Shown: one piece after another, positions 29,128 through 38,627 of the stretch
Layout: each line of letters begins with the position of its first letter
Numbering within the stretch: position 1 is the stretch's first letter
From: Nitrosarchaeum sp.
GTDB taxonomy: Archaea; Thermoproteota; Nitrososphaeria; Nitrososphaerales; Nitrosopumilaceae
Reading direction: 5' to 3'
Length of the DNA: 64,000 nt
Assembly (NCBI GenBank): GCA_023264875.1
Contig: JAHFUX010000003.1
Coordinates: 1 to 64,000 of the forward strand
Notes under the pieces: generated by a model
Database searches by the model: none
What the model saw: only the letters and a program-made list of their open reading frames with translations
What the model was told of the DNA's origin: nothing
Translations under genes and position numbers: made by a program

Positions 29128-29400
29128 ATGGGAAAAATTAGAATTAGAACAGGTAGAGGCACCGGATCAAAAGAAGTCGATGACGGTGGAAAAGATTGGG
29201 CTGGAGATGCATACAAAAAAGTGCAAGATGAAAAGAAAAAACAGGCAGCAAATAGAATGGTTCACACAGGCAGAGGAACTGGTTCAAAGAGATTAGGAGA
29301 TATGCCAGATTCAAAACCAAGACCATCAACTGAGGGAATGACCAGAATTACAGGTAGAGGTACTGGGTCAAGAAAGAGCACAGATAAAGGACAACAATAA
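29128..29400 (+). CDS. Small basic protein with three TGRGTGS motifs
   Basis: 90 aa; TGRGTGS at aa 8-14, 47-53 and 75-81; nucleotide copies differ only synonymously. Confidence 0.8.
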   Translation: MGKIRIRTGRGTGSKEVDDGGKDWAGDAYKKVQDEKKKQAANRMVHTGRGTGSKRLGDMPDSKPRPSTEGMTRITGRGTGSRKSTDKGQQ

Positions 29401-29467
29401 AAAACCTCAATTTTCATTTTTAAAAATATTATTCTAATCTATAATACGTGAATTATAAATTGTTATA

Positions 29468-30133
29468 TCAAATTCCTGCTTTTAGTTTTTTCCAATCAGA
29501 TAGAAAATTTTCTAGCCCAATATCAGTCAGAGGGTGTTGTAACATTTTATCTAAAACTGCAGGGGGTAGAGTCACAACATGTGCTCCAATTTTTGCTGCG
29601 TCAATAACATGTATTGGATGACGAATACTTGCAACAAGAATCTGCGCTTTAAAATCATCATCTTCATCCTTATAATTATCAAATATTTTCTTAATGTCTC
29701 TAATCAAATTCATTCCATCTTTACCAATATCATCTAATCTGCCAATAAATGGGCTGATATATTTTGCACCGGATTTGGCTGCAAGTAATGCTTGATTTGG
29801 AGAAAAAATCAATGTGACATTTACCGGTATTCCTTCAGATGTTAGATGTTTACATGCTTTCAAACCATCAGGAGTCATAGGAACTTTTACAACAACGTTT
29901 TTACCATATTGACGTAGACGTTTACCTTCTTCAATCATGCCAGAATATTCAGTACTTACAACTTCCAAGCTTACATCACCTTTGATAATTTTTGTGATTT
30001 CTTCCATGATGTCTTTTGGATTACCACCTTCTTTAGACATGAGAGATGGATTTGTTGTAATACCATCTAACAGACCCATGTCGTTGAACTTTCTGATTGA
30101 TTCTAGATTTGCAGTGTCAAGAAAAATTTTCAT
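29468..30133 (-). CDS. tal: Transaldolase (short TalC/fructose-6-phosphate-aldolase-like form)
   Basis: MKIFLDTANLESIRKFNDMGLLDGITTNPSLMSKEG; VNVTLIFSPNQALLAAKSGAKYISPFIGRLDD. Confidence 0.93.
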   Translation of the reverse strand: MKIFLDTANLESIRKFNDMGLLDGITTNPSLMSKEGGNPKDIMEEITKIIKGDVSLEVVSTEYSGMIEEGKRLRQYGKNVVVKVPMTPDGLKACKHLTSEGIPVNVTLIFSPNQALLAAKSGAKYISPFIGRLDDIGKDGMNLIRDIKKIFDNYKDEDDDFKAQILVASIRHPIHVIDAAKIGAHVVTLPPAVLDKMLQHPLTDIGLENFLSDWKKLKAGI

Positions 30134-31104
30134 AATTTTCTACTCCTTATTTCTTTTACTTGTTTTGCTATATTAAAAGATGTTATTCCATGTTTTTCTA
30201 AAAGCAGTGGAATTTCATGGTCTCTAGCAGACTCACCAAACATGTCTTGAGCACCTATTCGTTTTATTGGAACAGGGTATCTTTCAGAAACAGATTCCGC
30301 AACAGCAGAACCCATACCTCCTAAGATATTGTGTTCTTCACAAGTAACTATACCCCCAGTTTCTCGTGCTGCTTTTTCCAAGAGTTCAGCATCAATTGGC
30401 TTTATAGAAAACATGTCTAATACTCTACAGGAAATTCCTTCTTGTTGTAATGATTCAGCTGCTTCAAGTGCCATTCTTACTGTTATGCCACATGCAGCTA
30501 TAGTGCAATCAGAACCATCACGAATTGTAATTCCTTTACCAATTTGAAAATCTTGAGATTCAGAATGAACTATCGGTGTATTCGATCTTGACATTCGCAT
30601 GTAAAATGGACCATATTCATTTGCCATCAATCTAGTTAATTTTGAAACTGCAAAAGTATCAGCAGGTATGAATACACGAAAATTTGGAATTACGCGCATA
30701 ATTGCAATATCCTCAATTTGTTGATGAGAACCACCATCAGGTCCAACAGACAATCCACCGTGAGAGACAACTAATTTTACATTTAGACCTTTTTTGTTTC
30801 CAGAAGAAGGATAAGCAATTCCATTTCTTATTTGATCCACTGCACGTCCAGGCAGAAATATTGCATAAGTACTAGCAAATGATATTTTTCCAGAAGCTGC
30901 AAGACCAGCAGATAGAGAAACTAAATTTGCCTCTGCAATTCCCACATTAAAGAATCTATTTGGAAATATCTTACCAAACCCAGAAGTTTTAAGAGAATCA
31001 GTTGTATCTGCACCCAAAACTACTATGTTTGGATTTTCTCGTCCAAGTTCAATTAGCGTTTTTGAATACTCTGAACGCATATCAGTCATGATTGGAGGGT
31101 TCAA
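30130..31104 (-). CDS. Transketolase C-terminal subunit
   Basis: MRSEYSKTLIELGRENPNIVVLGADTTDSLKTSGFGKIFPNRFFNVGIAEANLVSLSAGLA; VSHGGLSVGPDGGSHQQIEDIAIMR. Confidence 0.92.
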   Translation of the reverse strand: MNPPIMTDMRSEYSKTLIELGRENPNIVVLGADTTDSLKTSGFGKIFPNRFFNVGIAEANLVSLSAGLAASGKISFASTYAIFLPGRAVDQIRNGIAYPSSGNKKGLNVKLVVSHGGLSVGPDGGSHQQIEDIAIMRVIPNFRVFIPADTFAVSKLTRLMANEYGPFYMRMSRSNTPIVHSESQDFQIGKGITIRDGSDCTIAACGITVRMALEAAESLQQEGISCRVLDMFSIKPIDAELLEKAARETGGIVTCEEHNILGGMGSAVAESVSERYPVPIKRIGAQDMFGESARDHEIPLLLEKHGITSFNIAKQVKEIRSRKL

Positions 31105-32768
31105 AGATAACCTGCCTCTTCTGCTATTTTCTTAATCCGCTCTTGTTTTTCACCAACAACATGCAATCCAATCCATTTCTTTACAAGAGCAGAATCTCCT
31201 AATTCATTTGCTTTATCAAGCAAGATTTTTTGTTTTGTTTTGAGAACTTGATTCCTAAAATCCCTTATAGCACCACGTACATCTTGTTTTCCAATAATTG
31301 CGCTACCGCCTACAAAAGATCTAGCGCCATCTACAAAACAAGAACCAATATTATCAAGAGTTACACCACCATCGGCTTCAATACAGCCTGAAAAATTGTG
31401 CTCATTTAGAACAGTATTCAATCTGATCATTTTTCCATGTGTTTCTTCAATGTATTTTTGGCCTGATTTTCCAGGTACAACAGACATTACAATGAGTTGA
31501 TCAAGTGTAGGTATGAATTTGTAAGACCATCCAGGAAGTTCAGTATCTGGATTGATTGCAAGACCTATACCAACTTGGTTCTGTTTTAACAAATCATGAA
31601 TTTCACCAAAGCTTGATTCATCACAAACTTCAACATGAACTGTAATGATATCACTTCCGGATTCAATATAGTCTCTAACATGTTTTACAGGTTCGTTAAT
31701 CATCAAATGAGAATCAAAAGGAATTACAGTTAAAGATCGTAATTCTTGGATTTTTTTATGATCAAAAGTTTTGGTCGGAACAAATTGTCCATCCATTATA
31801 TCAAGATGAATATAATCAGCTCTTCCAGATACACAGCGTTTTATTTCATTTTCCAGATTTGTCATATCACCTGCAATGATTGAAGGGGCAATCATAAACT
31901 GAGAGTCAAGTTCTAAATTAATTATTGGTGATACATCAGAATCTGGAGCTTTTCCATGCCATTGTGGATTATCTTCCATATGTTCAACTCCTTTACCTTT
32001 AATTGTTCTAGCAATAATTATTGAGGGAATACCTTTTGTTGAATTTGCTTTAGTAATTGCAGCATCAATTTGCTCAATTCGGTGTCCATCTATTTCAATT
32101 ACATTCCAACCAAATGATCTCCATTTATCACCAGTTTTCCACCTTGATGCATCTTTCCACATTTCAGAAATGTCATCACCTTCCAGTTTTTCATCTAATG
32201 GCATAATTTTTTCAGTGTAAGAATCCTGTTGGATGAAATTTCTATCTAAAAATGCCGTAAGATTATCTACTTTGTATTTTGCAGCAGTCATTGCAGCTTC
32301 CCATACTTGTCCTTCATCAGTCTCACCATCACCCATTATAGTATAGATATGGTGATTCTTACCATCAGTTTTTGCAGCAAGCGCAACACCTACAGAATAA
32401 GATAATCCAGTACCTAATGAGCCACCACAAAATTCAACTCCTGGACATTTTAGATCAGGATGCCCCTGTAATTTACTACCAAATTTTCTTAAAGTTTCAA
32501 GTTCAGATTCTGGAAAATAACCTGCAACAGCCATGTTTGAAAATAACCCAGGTGCGGCATGTCCTTTAGATAAGATTAATCGATCTCGATCATCCCATTG
32601 GGGATTTTTAGGATCATATTGTAGATGCTTGTAAAATAAACATCCGAGAATTTCAGCCATCGAAAAAGAACCTCCAGGATGGCCAGAACCTGCGCTATTT
32701 GTTGCTTTAATCACTAATTTACGGGCTCGTAGGACATTTTTCTTGATTTGATAATAATTAAGACCCAT
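31101..32768 (-). CDS. Fusion protein: transketolase N-terminal (TPP) subunit + ribulose-phosphate 3-epimerase
   Basis: aa 1-~280 SAGSGHPGGSFSMAEILG...GDGETDEGQVWEA; aa ~292-505 MIAPSIIAGDM...YIHLDIMDGQFVP...DSHLMI...ADGGV...GGSAI; no stop between. Confidence 0.9.
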   Translation of the reverse strand: MGLNYYQIKKNVLRARKLVIKATNSAGSGHPGGSFSMAEILGCLFYKHLQYDPKNPQWDDRDRLILSKGHAAPGLFSNMAVAGYFPESELETLRKFGSKLQGHPDLKCPGVEFCGGSLGTGLSYSVGVALAAKTDGKNHHIYTIMGDGETDEGQVWEAAMTAAKYKVDNLTAFLDRNFIQQDSYTEKIMPLDEKLEGDDISEMWKDASRWKTGDKWRSFGWNVIEIDGHRIEQIDAAITKANSTKGIPSIIIARTIKGKGVEHMEDNPQWHGKAPDSDVSPIINLELDSQFMIAPSIIAGDMTNLENEIKRCVSGRADYIHLDIMDGQFVPTKTFDHKKIQELRSLTVIPFDSHLMINEPVKHVRDYIESGSDIITVHVEVCDESSFGEIHDLLKQNQVGIGLAINPDTELPGWSYKFIPTLDQLIVMSVVPGKSGQKYIEETHGKMIRLNTVLNEHNFSGCIEADGGVTLDNIGSCFVDGARSFVGGSAIIGKQDVRGAIRDFRNQVLKTKQKILLDKANELGDSALVKKWIGLHVVGEKQERIKKIAEEAGYL

Positions 32769-32847
32769 TTCTCAATTACATTGCTTCATAAATTTAATAA
32801 AAATCTACTTCTGCAAAATTTTAATCTGATGGTTACTAAGTGATATT

Positions 32848-33237
32848 ATGCATATCAAAGAAAAAATGCCAGTAATAGTTTATGATAATCAATGTTATTT
32901 GTGTATAAAATTTGCAAAAATGATTGAATTTCTTACAAGAGGTAATTTGACAATGATCGGGCATCATTCGGAATTTGGCATACAACTAAGAAAAACAATA
33001 TTGGGGGAATCAGCATTAGAAATGTTTTGGTTAATAGATGAAAAAACGGCATATGGTGGAAGAGCGGCGCTTTTACCATTGTTAAGAGCAATAATTACAG
33101 CAAATAGAAGACACGTAAACGGAATTAAAGTAAATGAAAAATGTGAGCAAGAATGCAAAACGATAAAGGCTGTTTTTATAAGATCTGCAAGTTTATTCTC
33201 AAATAGTAAAAAAATAGATCTACAACAATCTAAATAG
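32848..33237 (+). CDS. DCC-family (DUF393-like) thiol-disulfide oxidoreductase-like protein
   Basis: PVIVYDNQCYLCIKFAKMIEF motif (YDxxCxxC). Confidence 0.7.
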   Translation: MHIKEKMPVIVYDNQCYLCIKFAKMIEFLTRGNLTMIGHHSEFGIQLRKTILGESALEMFWLIDEKTAYGGRAALLPLLRAIITANRRHVNGIKVNEKCEQECKTIKAVFIRSASLFSNSKKIDLQQSK

Positions 33238-33260
33238 CACATTAAATTCAGATTTTCATA

Positions 33261-34736
33261 ATGATGAAGATAAGAGTAGAAAATCCAAATAATGTGAAAA
33301 AAACAACAATGCTTTGTGGATTTGTCTTAGAAGATTCAGATAAAGTATTGGGATTAGAAAATGTGGATTCTAGAATCATCCCAGCAATAAAACAGTCAAT
33401 AAATGATATGGGTGGAATATTTGGCAAAATAGTGGTCATTCCAACTACAGGTAAAACAGTACAAAGAATACTCTTAGCAGGGTTAGGTAAAAAAGAGAAC
33501 ATCGCTAATGACACCATAAGATTTGTTTCAGGTAAAATTGCTCAAAAGGCTAGAGAGTTAAAACTAAAAGAATTTTCTATAATAACACCTCCAAGTTCTC
33601 TAATTGAGCCTATTTCAGCTGTAGTCCAGATAGTAGAAGGATGTAAAATGTCTCTGTATAAATTTGAAAAATATAAATCAAAAAAAGAAAATAGCATCCC
33701 AGATCTTACAATTTTAGTTTCTAAATCAGAAAAGATTTCAAAAGCAATAAAAATTGCAGAGATTGTTTCGGATGGAGCTATATACACAAAGAATATTGCT
33801 AATTTGCCTCCAAACGAATGCACACCTGCAACATTGGCAAATTTTGCAAGGATCATATCAAAAAAGAACAATATGAAATGTAACGTCATTTCAAAAAATG
33901 ATCTCAAAAAGAAAGGATTTGGTGGAATTACTGCTGTAGGACAAGGAAGTAAAAACGAACCTAAACTGATAATTTTAGAACATAATCGTGGTTCTCGAAA
34001 TGAAAAACCAATTGTATTAGTTGGCAAAGCAGTAACGTTTGATACGGGTGGTATTTCGTTAAAACCTGGTGATAAAATGGATGAAATGAAATTCGATAAG
34101 TGTGGTGGATGTACGGTCATTGGAATAATGAAAGCAGTGTCAGAATTAAAATTGCCAATCAATTTAGTAGGAATTATTCCATCAGTTGAAAATATGCCCA
34201 GTGGAGAATCGTATAGGCCTGGAGACATTATAAAATTATACAGTGGAAAAACTGCCGAGATTTTAAATACAGATGCAGAAGGCAGATTAATTTTAGCAGA
34301 TGCGTTATCTTATGGAGAAAAACAATATTCACCAAAGGCAATTATTGATTTTGCAACATTGACAGGAGCATGCATAATTGCACTAGGTACGAACATAGCA
34401 GGTATGGTTTCAAATAACGATAAACTAGCACAGAAGATCATAGAATCATCAAAAAGAACAACAGAAGAGATTTGGGAGCTACCACTAAATGACGACTATA
34501 TGGATATGATAAAATCAGATGTTGCAGATATGAAAAATGTTGGAATTGGAAGAGCTGCAGGTACCATTACTGCTGCAGCATTCTTAAGAAATGCGATTGA
34601 AAGTACACCTTGGGTGCATATTGATATTGCAGGTGTTGCATGGACACAAGTAGCAACAAAAGATAAGCCTTACAATTCAAAAGGCGCTACAGGTTTTGGA
34701 GTAAGATTAATTTTGGATTACTTACAAAATATATAA
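33261..34736 (+). CDS. pepA: Leucyl (cytosol) aminopeptidase
   Basis: VGKAVTFDTGGISLKPGDKMDEMKFDKCGG; NTDAEGRLILADAL M17 signature. Confidence 0.93.
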   Translation: MMKIRVENPNNVKKTTMLCGFVLEDSDKVLGLENVDSRIIPAIKQSINDMGGIFGKIVVIPTTGKTVQRILLAGLGKKENIANDTIRFVSGKIAQKARELKLKEFSIITPPSSLIEPISAVVQIVEGCKMSLYKFEKYKSKKENSIPDLTILVSKSEKISKAIKIAEIVSDGAIYTKNIANLPPNECTPATLANFARIISKKNNMKCNVISKNDLKKKGFGGITAVGQGSKNEPKLIILEHNRGSRNEKPIVLVGKAVTFDTGGISLKPGDKMDEMKFDKCGGCTVIGIMKAVSELKLPINLVGIIPSVENMPSGESYRPGDIIKLYSGKTAEILNTDAEGRLILADALSYGEKQYSPKAIIDFATLTGACIIALGTNIAGMVSNNDKLAQKIIESSKRTTEEIWELPLNDDYMDMIKSDVADMKNVGIGRAAGTITAAAFLRNAIESTPWVHIDIAGVAWTQVATKDKPYNSKGATGFGVRLILDYLQNI

Positions 34737-34775
34737 ATTCAAAAATACAAATTAGAACAATATAGTTATTGAAAA

Positions 34776-34904
34776 TTAGTAGCCTCTACTGTTTCTATCG
34801 GGTTTATCGATATTTGGATTTCTAAAACCATGTTTATCCATCATGTGATTTAGAAATCGTATATCATCTGAAAACTGTTGTCCACAGACAGCACAATTAG
34901 GCAT
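34776..34904 (-). CDS. 42-aa C2H2 zinc-finger microprotein
   Basis: MPNCAVCGQQFSDDIRFLNHMMDKHGFRNPNIDKPDRNSRGY: C-x2-C-x12-H-x4-H; longer ORF start rejected because it overlaps 5S rRNA. Confidence 0.65.
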   Translation of the reverse strand: MPNCAVCGQQFSDDIRFLNHMMDKHGFRNPNIDKPDRNSRGY

Positions 34905-34967
34905 TGAAATCATAGAATAAATCATAAATTCCATATTAAAAGATTGGTTGAAAATATAATAGAAAAT

Positions 34968-35082
34968 GCCAGCACTGTTGCTTCCCAAGAGCTCTCGCAC
35001 CTTAGTAGCACAACAGCGACATTAGGTTTGACTTCCAAGTTCGGAATGGGATTGGGTCGCACCCTAACGCTATGGCCGGCTT
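34968..35082 (-). rRNA. 5S ribosomal RNA
   Basis: Minus strand GCCGGCCATAGCGTTAGGGTGCGACCCAATCCCATTCCGAACTTGGAAGTCAAACC...; termini pair (GCCGGC/GCTGGC). Confidence 0.9.
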
Positions 35083-35174
35083 GAACAATGTTGACAGATT
35101 CTTATCTATTAAGGTAACGCCCTATTTGAGATAGTTCAAAAGAGGTATAAAGCAAGGAATAATCGAATTACGAC

Positions 35175-36962
35175 ATGACTCACAGAGTTGCAGTACTAGA
35201 CAAAGACCTTTGCCAGCCAAAAAAATGTGGTTTAGAGTGCATAAAATATTGTCCAGTCAACAAATCAGGGGCTGATTGCATCATACTTAACGAAGAAACA
35301 AAAAAAGCCCAGATAGATGAAGATATTTGTAATGGATGTGGCATATGTGTCAAAGTTTGTCCCTTTGATGCAATTACTATTGTTAATTTACCATCTGAAT
35401 TAGCATCAGATAAAATTCATCAGTATGGTCCAAACTCATTTCGATTATACAAATTACCTACACCAAGAAAAGGGGAAGTTGTAGGATTACTAGGCAGAAA
35501 TGGAATGGGAAAAAGTACCGTAGTAAACATTCTTGCTGGAAACTTGAAACCAAATTTAGGAAGATATGAAAACCCTCCAGAATGGGATGAAATTTTAAAG
35601 CATTATGGCGGAACAGAATTAAAATCTCATTTTGAAAAAATTAAAAATAAACAACTTCGTGCATCAATTAAACCACAACAAGTACATCATGTTGCACAAG
35701 CATTTGATGGAACTGGAAAAGAGTTGATGGAAAAATATGATGAGCGCGGAGTATCAAGAGAATTAATCAAAGAATTAGAATTAGAAAATTCGATGGAACA
35801 AAATCTCAAAGAACTTAGTGGAGGAGAACTTCAAAGATTAGCCATAGCAGCTGTTGCATCAAAAGATACAGAATTTTACTTTTTTGATGAACCATCATCA
35901 TATAATGATGTTTTTCAAAGAAAAAGTGTAGCGAGAGTAATTCAAAGTTTATCTAAAATTGGAAAAAGCGTAATGGTTGTTGAACATGATTTAACATTAC
36001 TTGATTTTCTTAGTGATTACATAGAAGTGCTTTATGGCGAACCTGCAGCATACGGAATAGTTTCTAGTGTATTATCAACCAAAATTGGAATCAATGTGTT
36101 TCTTGATGGTTATCTGCCAACTGAAAATGTTAGATTTAGAGACAAGAAGTTTTCTTTTGACGTATCTTCTTCATCTACTGATGAGTTTCAAGAAGGAAGT
36201 GAAATTATGGCATATCCAAAACTAGAGAAAAAATATGCAACATTCTCAGTTACTGTTGAGCCAGGCAGAGTAAGAAAAGGTGAAGTATTAGGGATAATGG
36301 GTGCAAACGCACTTGGAAAAACAACACTGATGAAGATGATTGCAGGTGTTGAAAAACCAAATTTAGGAGAAATTGATAAAAAAATAAAAATTGCATATAA
36401 ACCGCAATATCTTCAAAATGATATTGATGCTGAAGTTATTGCATTACTAGATAAAGCAAATAGTGGTGCAATTGAAGGTAGTCAGGAAGAAGAACAGATA
36501 CTAGAACCATTGAAAATTAAAAAACTATACAATAAATCAGTAAAGAATCTATCAGGGGGAGAATTACAAAAAGTTTCAGTTGCGGCATGTCTTTTACAAA
36601 AAGTAGATCTTTATGCATTAGATGAGCCATCTGCATTTTTAGATGTAGAAGATAGAATAACGATTGCAAAATTCTTACAAAAATTTGTTCGATCATTTGG
36701 AAAAACGGCTATTGTGATAGATCACGACATACAATTAATGGATCTTATATCGGATTCTATGATAATTTTTGAAGGTGTGTCTGGATTATCGGGACATGCA
36801 ACATCTCCAATGCCAAAAGCAGATGCAATGAATAGATTCCTCAAATCACTTGACATGTCATTTAGAAGAGATGAAAGAAGTTTGAGACCACGTGTAAACA
36901 AATTAGCAAGTAGATTAGATAAAGAGCAAAAAAGTTTAGGAAATTTCTATTATAAAAATTGA
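35175..36962 (+). CDS. ABCE1/Rli1 ribosome-recycling ATPase
   Basis: N-terminal 4Fe-4S motifs, twin ABC domains (GRNGMGKST, LSGGELQR; GANALGKTT, LSGGELQK). Confidence 0.95.
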   Translation: MTHRVAVLDKDLCQPKKCGLECIKYCPVNKSGADCIILNEETKKAQIDEDICNGCGICVKVCPFDAITIVNLPSELASDKIHQYGPNSFRLYKLPTPRKGEVVGLLGRNGMGKSTVVNILAGNLKPNLGRYENPPEWDEILKHYGGTELKSHFEKIKNKQLRASIKPQQVHHVAQAFDGTGKELMEKYDERGVSRELIKELELENSMEQNLKELSGGELQRLAIAAVASKDTEFYFFDEPSSYNDVFQRKSVARVIQSLSKIGKSVMVVEHDLTLLDFLSDYIEVLYGEPAAYGIVSSVLSTKIGINVFLDGYLPTENVRFRDKKFSFDVSSSSTDEFQEGSEIMAYPKLEKKYATFSVTVEPGRVRKGEVLGIMGANALGKTTLMKMIAGVEKPNLGEIDKKIKIAYKPQYLQNDIDAEVIALLDKANSGAIEGSQEEEQILEPLKIKKLYNKSVKNLSGGELQKVSVAACLLQKVDLYALDEPSAFLDVEDRITIAKFLQKFVRSFGKTAIVIDHDIQLMDLISDSMIIFEGVSGLSGHATSPMPKADAMNRFLKSLDMSFRRDERSLRPRVNKLASRLDKEQKSLGNFYYKN

Positions 36963-37795
36963 CTCGAATGTTAAAGAGATCATTGGAAAATATACTTACT
37001 TCACAAGAAAGCCAAGAACTAATCTCATCTTTTGATCAGATTGGAGATATAATTATAGTTAGAATTCCTGATTCGTTGCTAACAAAGAAGAAAATCATTG
37101 GTGAAACTCTTCTAAACGAAGTAAAAATTGCAAAGAGTGTTTTTTATCAAGCTTCTGCTGTTGAAGGAGATTTTCGTACCAGAAATTTAGAGATTCTAGC
37201 AGGAGAAGATAAAACAGAAACAGAATACAAAGAATTTGGCTGTAAATTTACAGTGGATGTTGAAAATGCATTTTTTTCACCTAGATTATCTACGGAAAGA
37301 GAAAGAATTGCCAATTTAGTTCAAAATGGTGAAACTATAGTCAATATGTTTGCAGGCGTAGGCATGTTTTCAATTATGATTGCAAAAAAGAAGAAATGTA
37401 CGGTATACAGCATAGATATCAATCCAATTGCAGCAAAACTTTGTGAAAAAAATATAATCTCAAATAAGCTTGCAGGAAACATCATCTCAATAAATGGAGA
37501 TGCATCGCAAGTAATTCAAGAACAATTAGAGAATAAATCAGATAGAACTTTAATGCTTCTCCCTGAAAGATCAGACGAATTCTTAGAGTCTGCAATTAAT
37601 GCAACAAAAAGTGGTGGAATAATTCACTATTATTCTCACATTCATGCAGATAAAAAATTAAATGCGGGAAAACTTTCGGAAGAACACTATTTGCAAGTAA
37701 CTCCAGTTAAATCAGAAATTTTAGGATCGAAAATAGTCAGAGCTGTAGGTCCTAGATACTATCAAACAGTTGTAGATGTAAAGATTTCAAAATAA
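36959..37795 (+). CDS. Trm5-like tRNA (guanine37-N1)-methyltransferase
   Basis: FSPRLSTERERIANLVQNGETIVNMFAGVGMFSIMIAKK, SIDINPIA; TTG start overlapping the upstream TGA. Confidence 0.85.
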   Translation: MTRMLKRSLENILTSQESQELISSFDQIGDIIIVRIPDSLLTKKKIIGETLLNEVKIAKSVFYQASAVEGDFRTRNLEILAGEDKTETEYKEFGCKFTVDVENAFFSPRLSTERERIANLVQNGETIVNMFAGVGMFSIMIAKKKKCTVYSIDINPIAAKLCEKNIISNKLAGNIISINGDASQVIQEQLENKSDRTLMLLPERSDEFLESAINATKSGGIIHYYSHIHADKKLNAGKLSEEHYLQVTPVKSEILGSKIVRAVGPRYYQTVVDVKISK

Positions 37796-37796
37796 A

Positions 37797-38015
37797 TTAA
37801 TTATCTGATGAAATTGATGCAGATGAAGGTTTTGTAGTTGCCATCACATACCCAATCCAAGCTACTACACCAAGTATTCCACCTGCAATCATCAAAATAG
37901 ATAATTGTAATACAATAGGACTCCATTCAGATAGCATTAGCAAATATGCATAAAGAAAGAATGCAGTAATGCATAGTACAAAAATTGTAATCCCCATTCC
38001 TTTACGTTTATCCAT
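37797..38015 (-). CDS. Small two-TM membrane protein
   Basis: 72 aa with two hydrophobic segments. Confidence 0.6.
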   Translation of the reverse strand: MDKRKGMGITIFVLCITAFFLYAYLLMLSEWSPIVLQLSILMIAGGILGVVAWIGYVMATTKPSSASISSDN

Positions 38016-38053
38016 TGAGCTAAAGTTTGGTGTGAGTTATTTATTGGTTTGAA

Positions 38054-38551
38054 CTAGTTTAGTTCAATTGCCATAAGATATGCGTCTTCACCATCACGAT
38101 AATACACACTGAGTTTTTGTCTAATAACAAAACCTAGTTTTTCATACAATCGTACAGCATCATTATTACTACATCGTACCTCAAGATAGAACTCGTCACA
38201 TTTTTTTAGCTTAACGCCATTTACAGATTCTTCAACTAATGCTTTGCCAATGCCTTTTTTTCTATATTCATCAAGAACTGCAATAGATACCACATGGCCT
38301 TTTTTTACAAATCCTAATTTTTTGAAATTAGAAAAACCATATTCAGTTTTACACATTATATATCCAACATGCTTTCCTCCAATTTCTGCAACAATGAAAG
38401 CCTCCGGAATTTCCGCAAGCAGACTTTCATAGAAATAATCAGAATAATGTTCAGGAAGCGTTTTCAGATTGATTTCCATGACTGGAATCAGATCGCTTGG
38501 TTCTGCACGACGTATGTTACAGTCACCTAATTGTCTGAGAATTACTTGCAT
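38054..38551 (-). CDS. RimI/Ard1-type protein N-acetyltransferase
   Basis: NIRRAEPSDLIPVMEINLKTLPEHY; YRKKGIGKALVEESV; LEVRCSNNDAVRLYEKLGF. Confidence 0.88.
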   Translation of the reverse strand: MQVILRQLGDCNIRRAEPSDLIPVMEINLKTLPEHYSDYFYESLLAEIPEAFIVAEIGGKHVGYIMCKTEYGFSNFKKLGFVKKGHVVSIAVLDEYRKKGIGKALVEESVNGVKLKKCDEFYLEVRCSNNDAVRLYEKLGFVIRQKLSVYYRDGEDAYLMAIELN

Positions 38552-38627
38552 AACTAGTATATTTTATTGTCAATATTTAATTTTAAACCACAAAACCATT
38601 TAATGGAAAGAAATAGCCGTAAACAGA

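Noticed and set aside
33542-34228. 228-aa minus ORF within pepA
   Set aside because: Antisense shadow of a conserved M17 aminopeptidase.
34905-35000. N-terminal extension of the 34776..35000 ORF
   Set aside because: Overlaps the 5S rRNA 3' end; MPNCAVC start at 34904 is more plausible.
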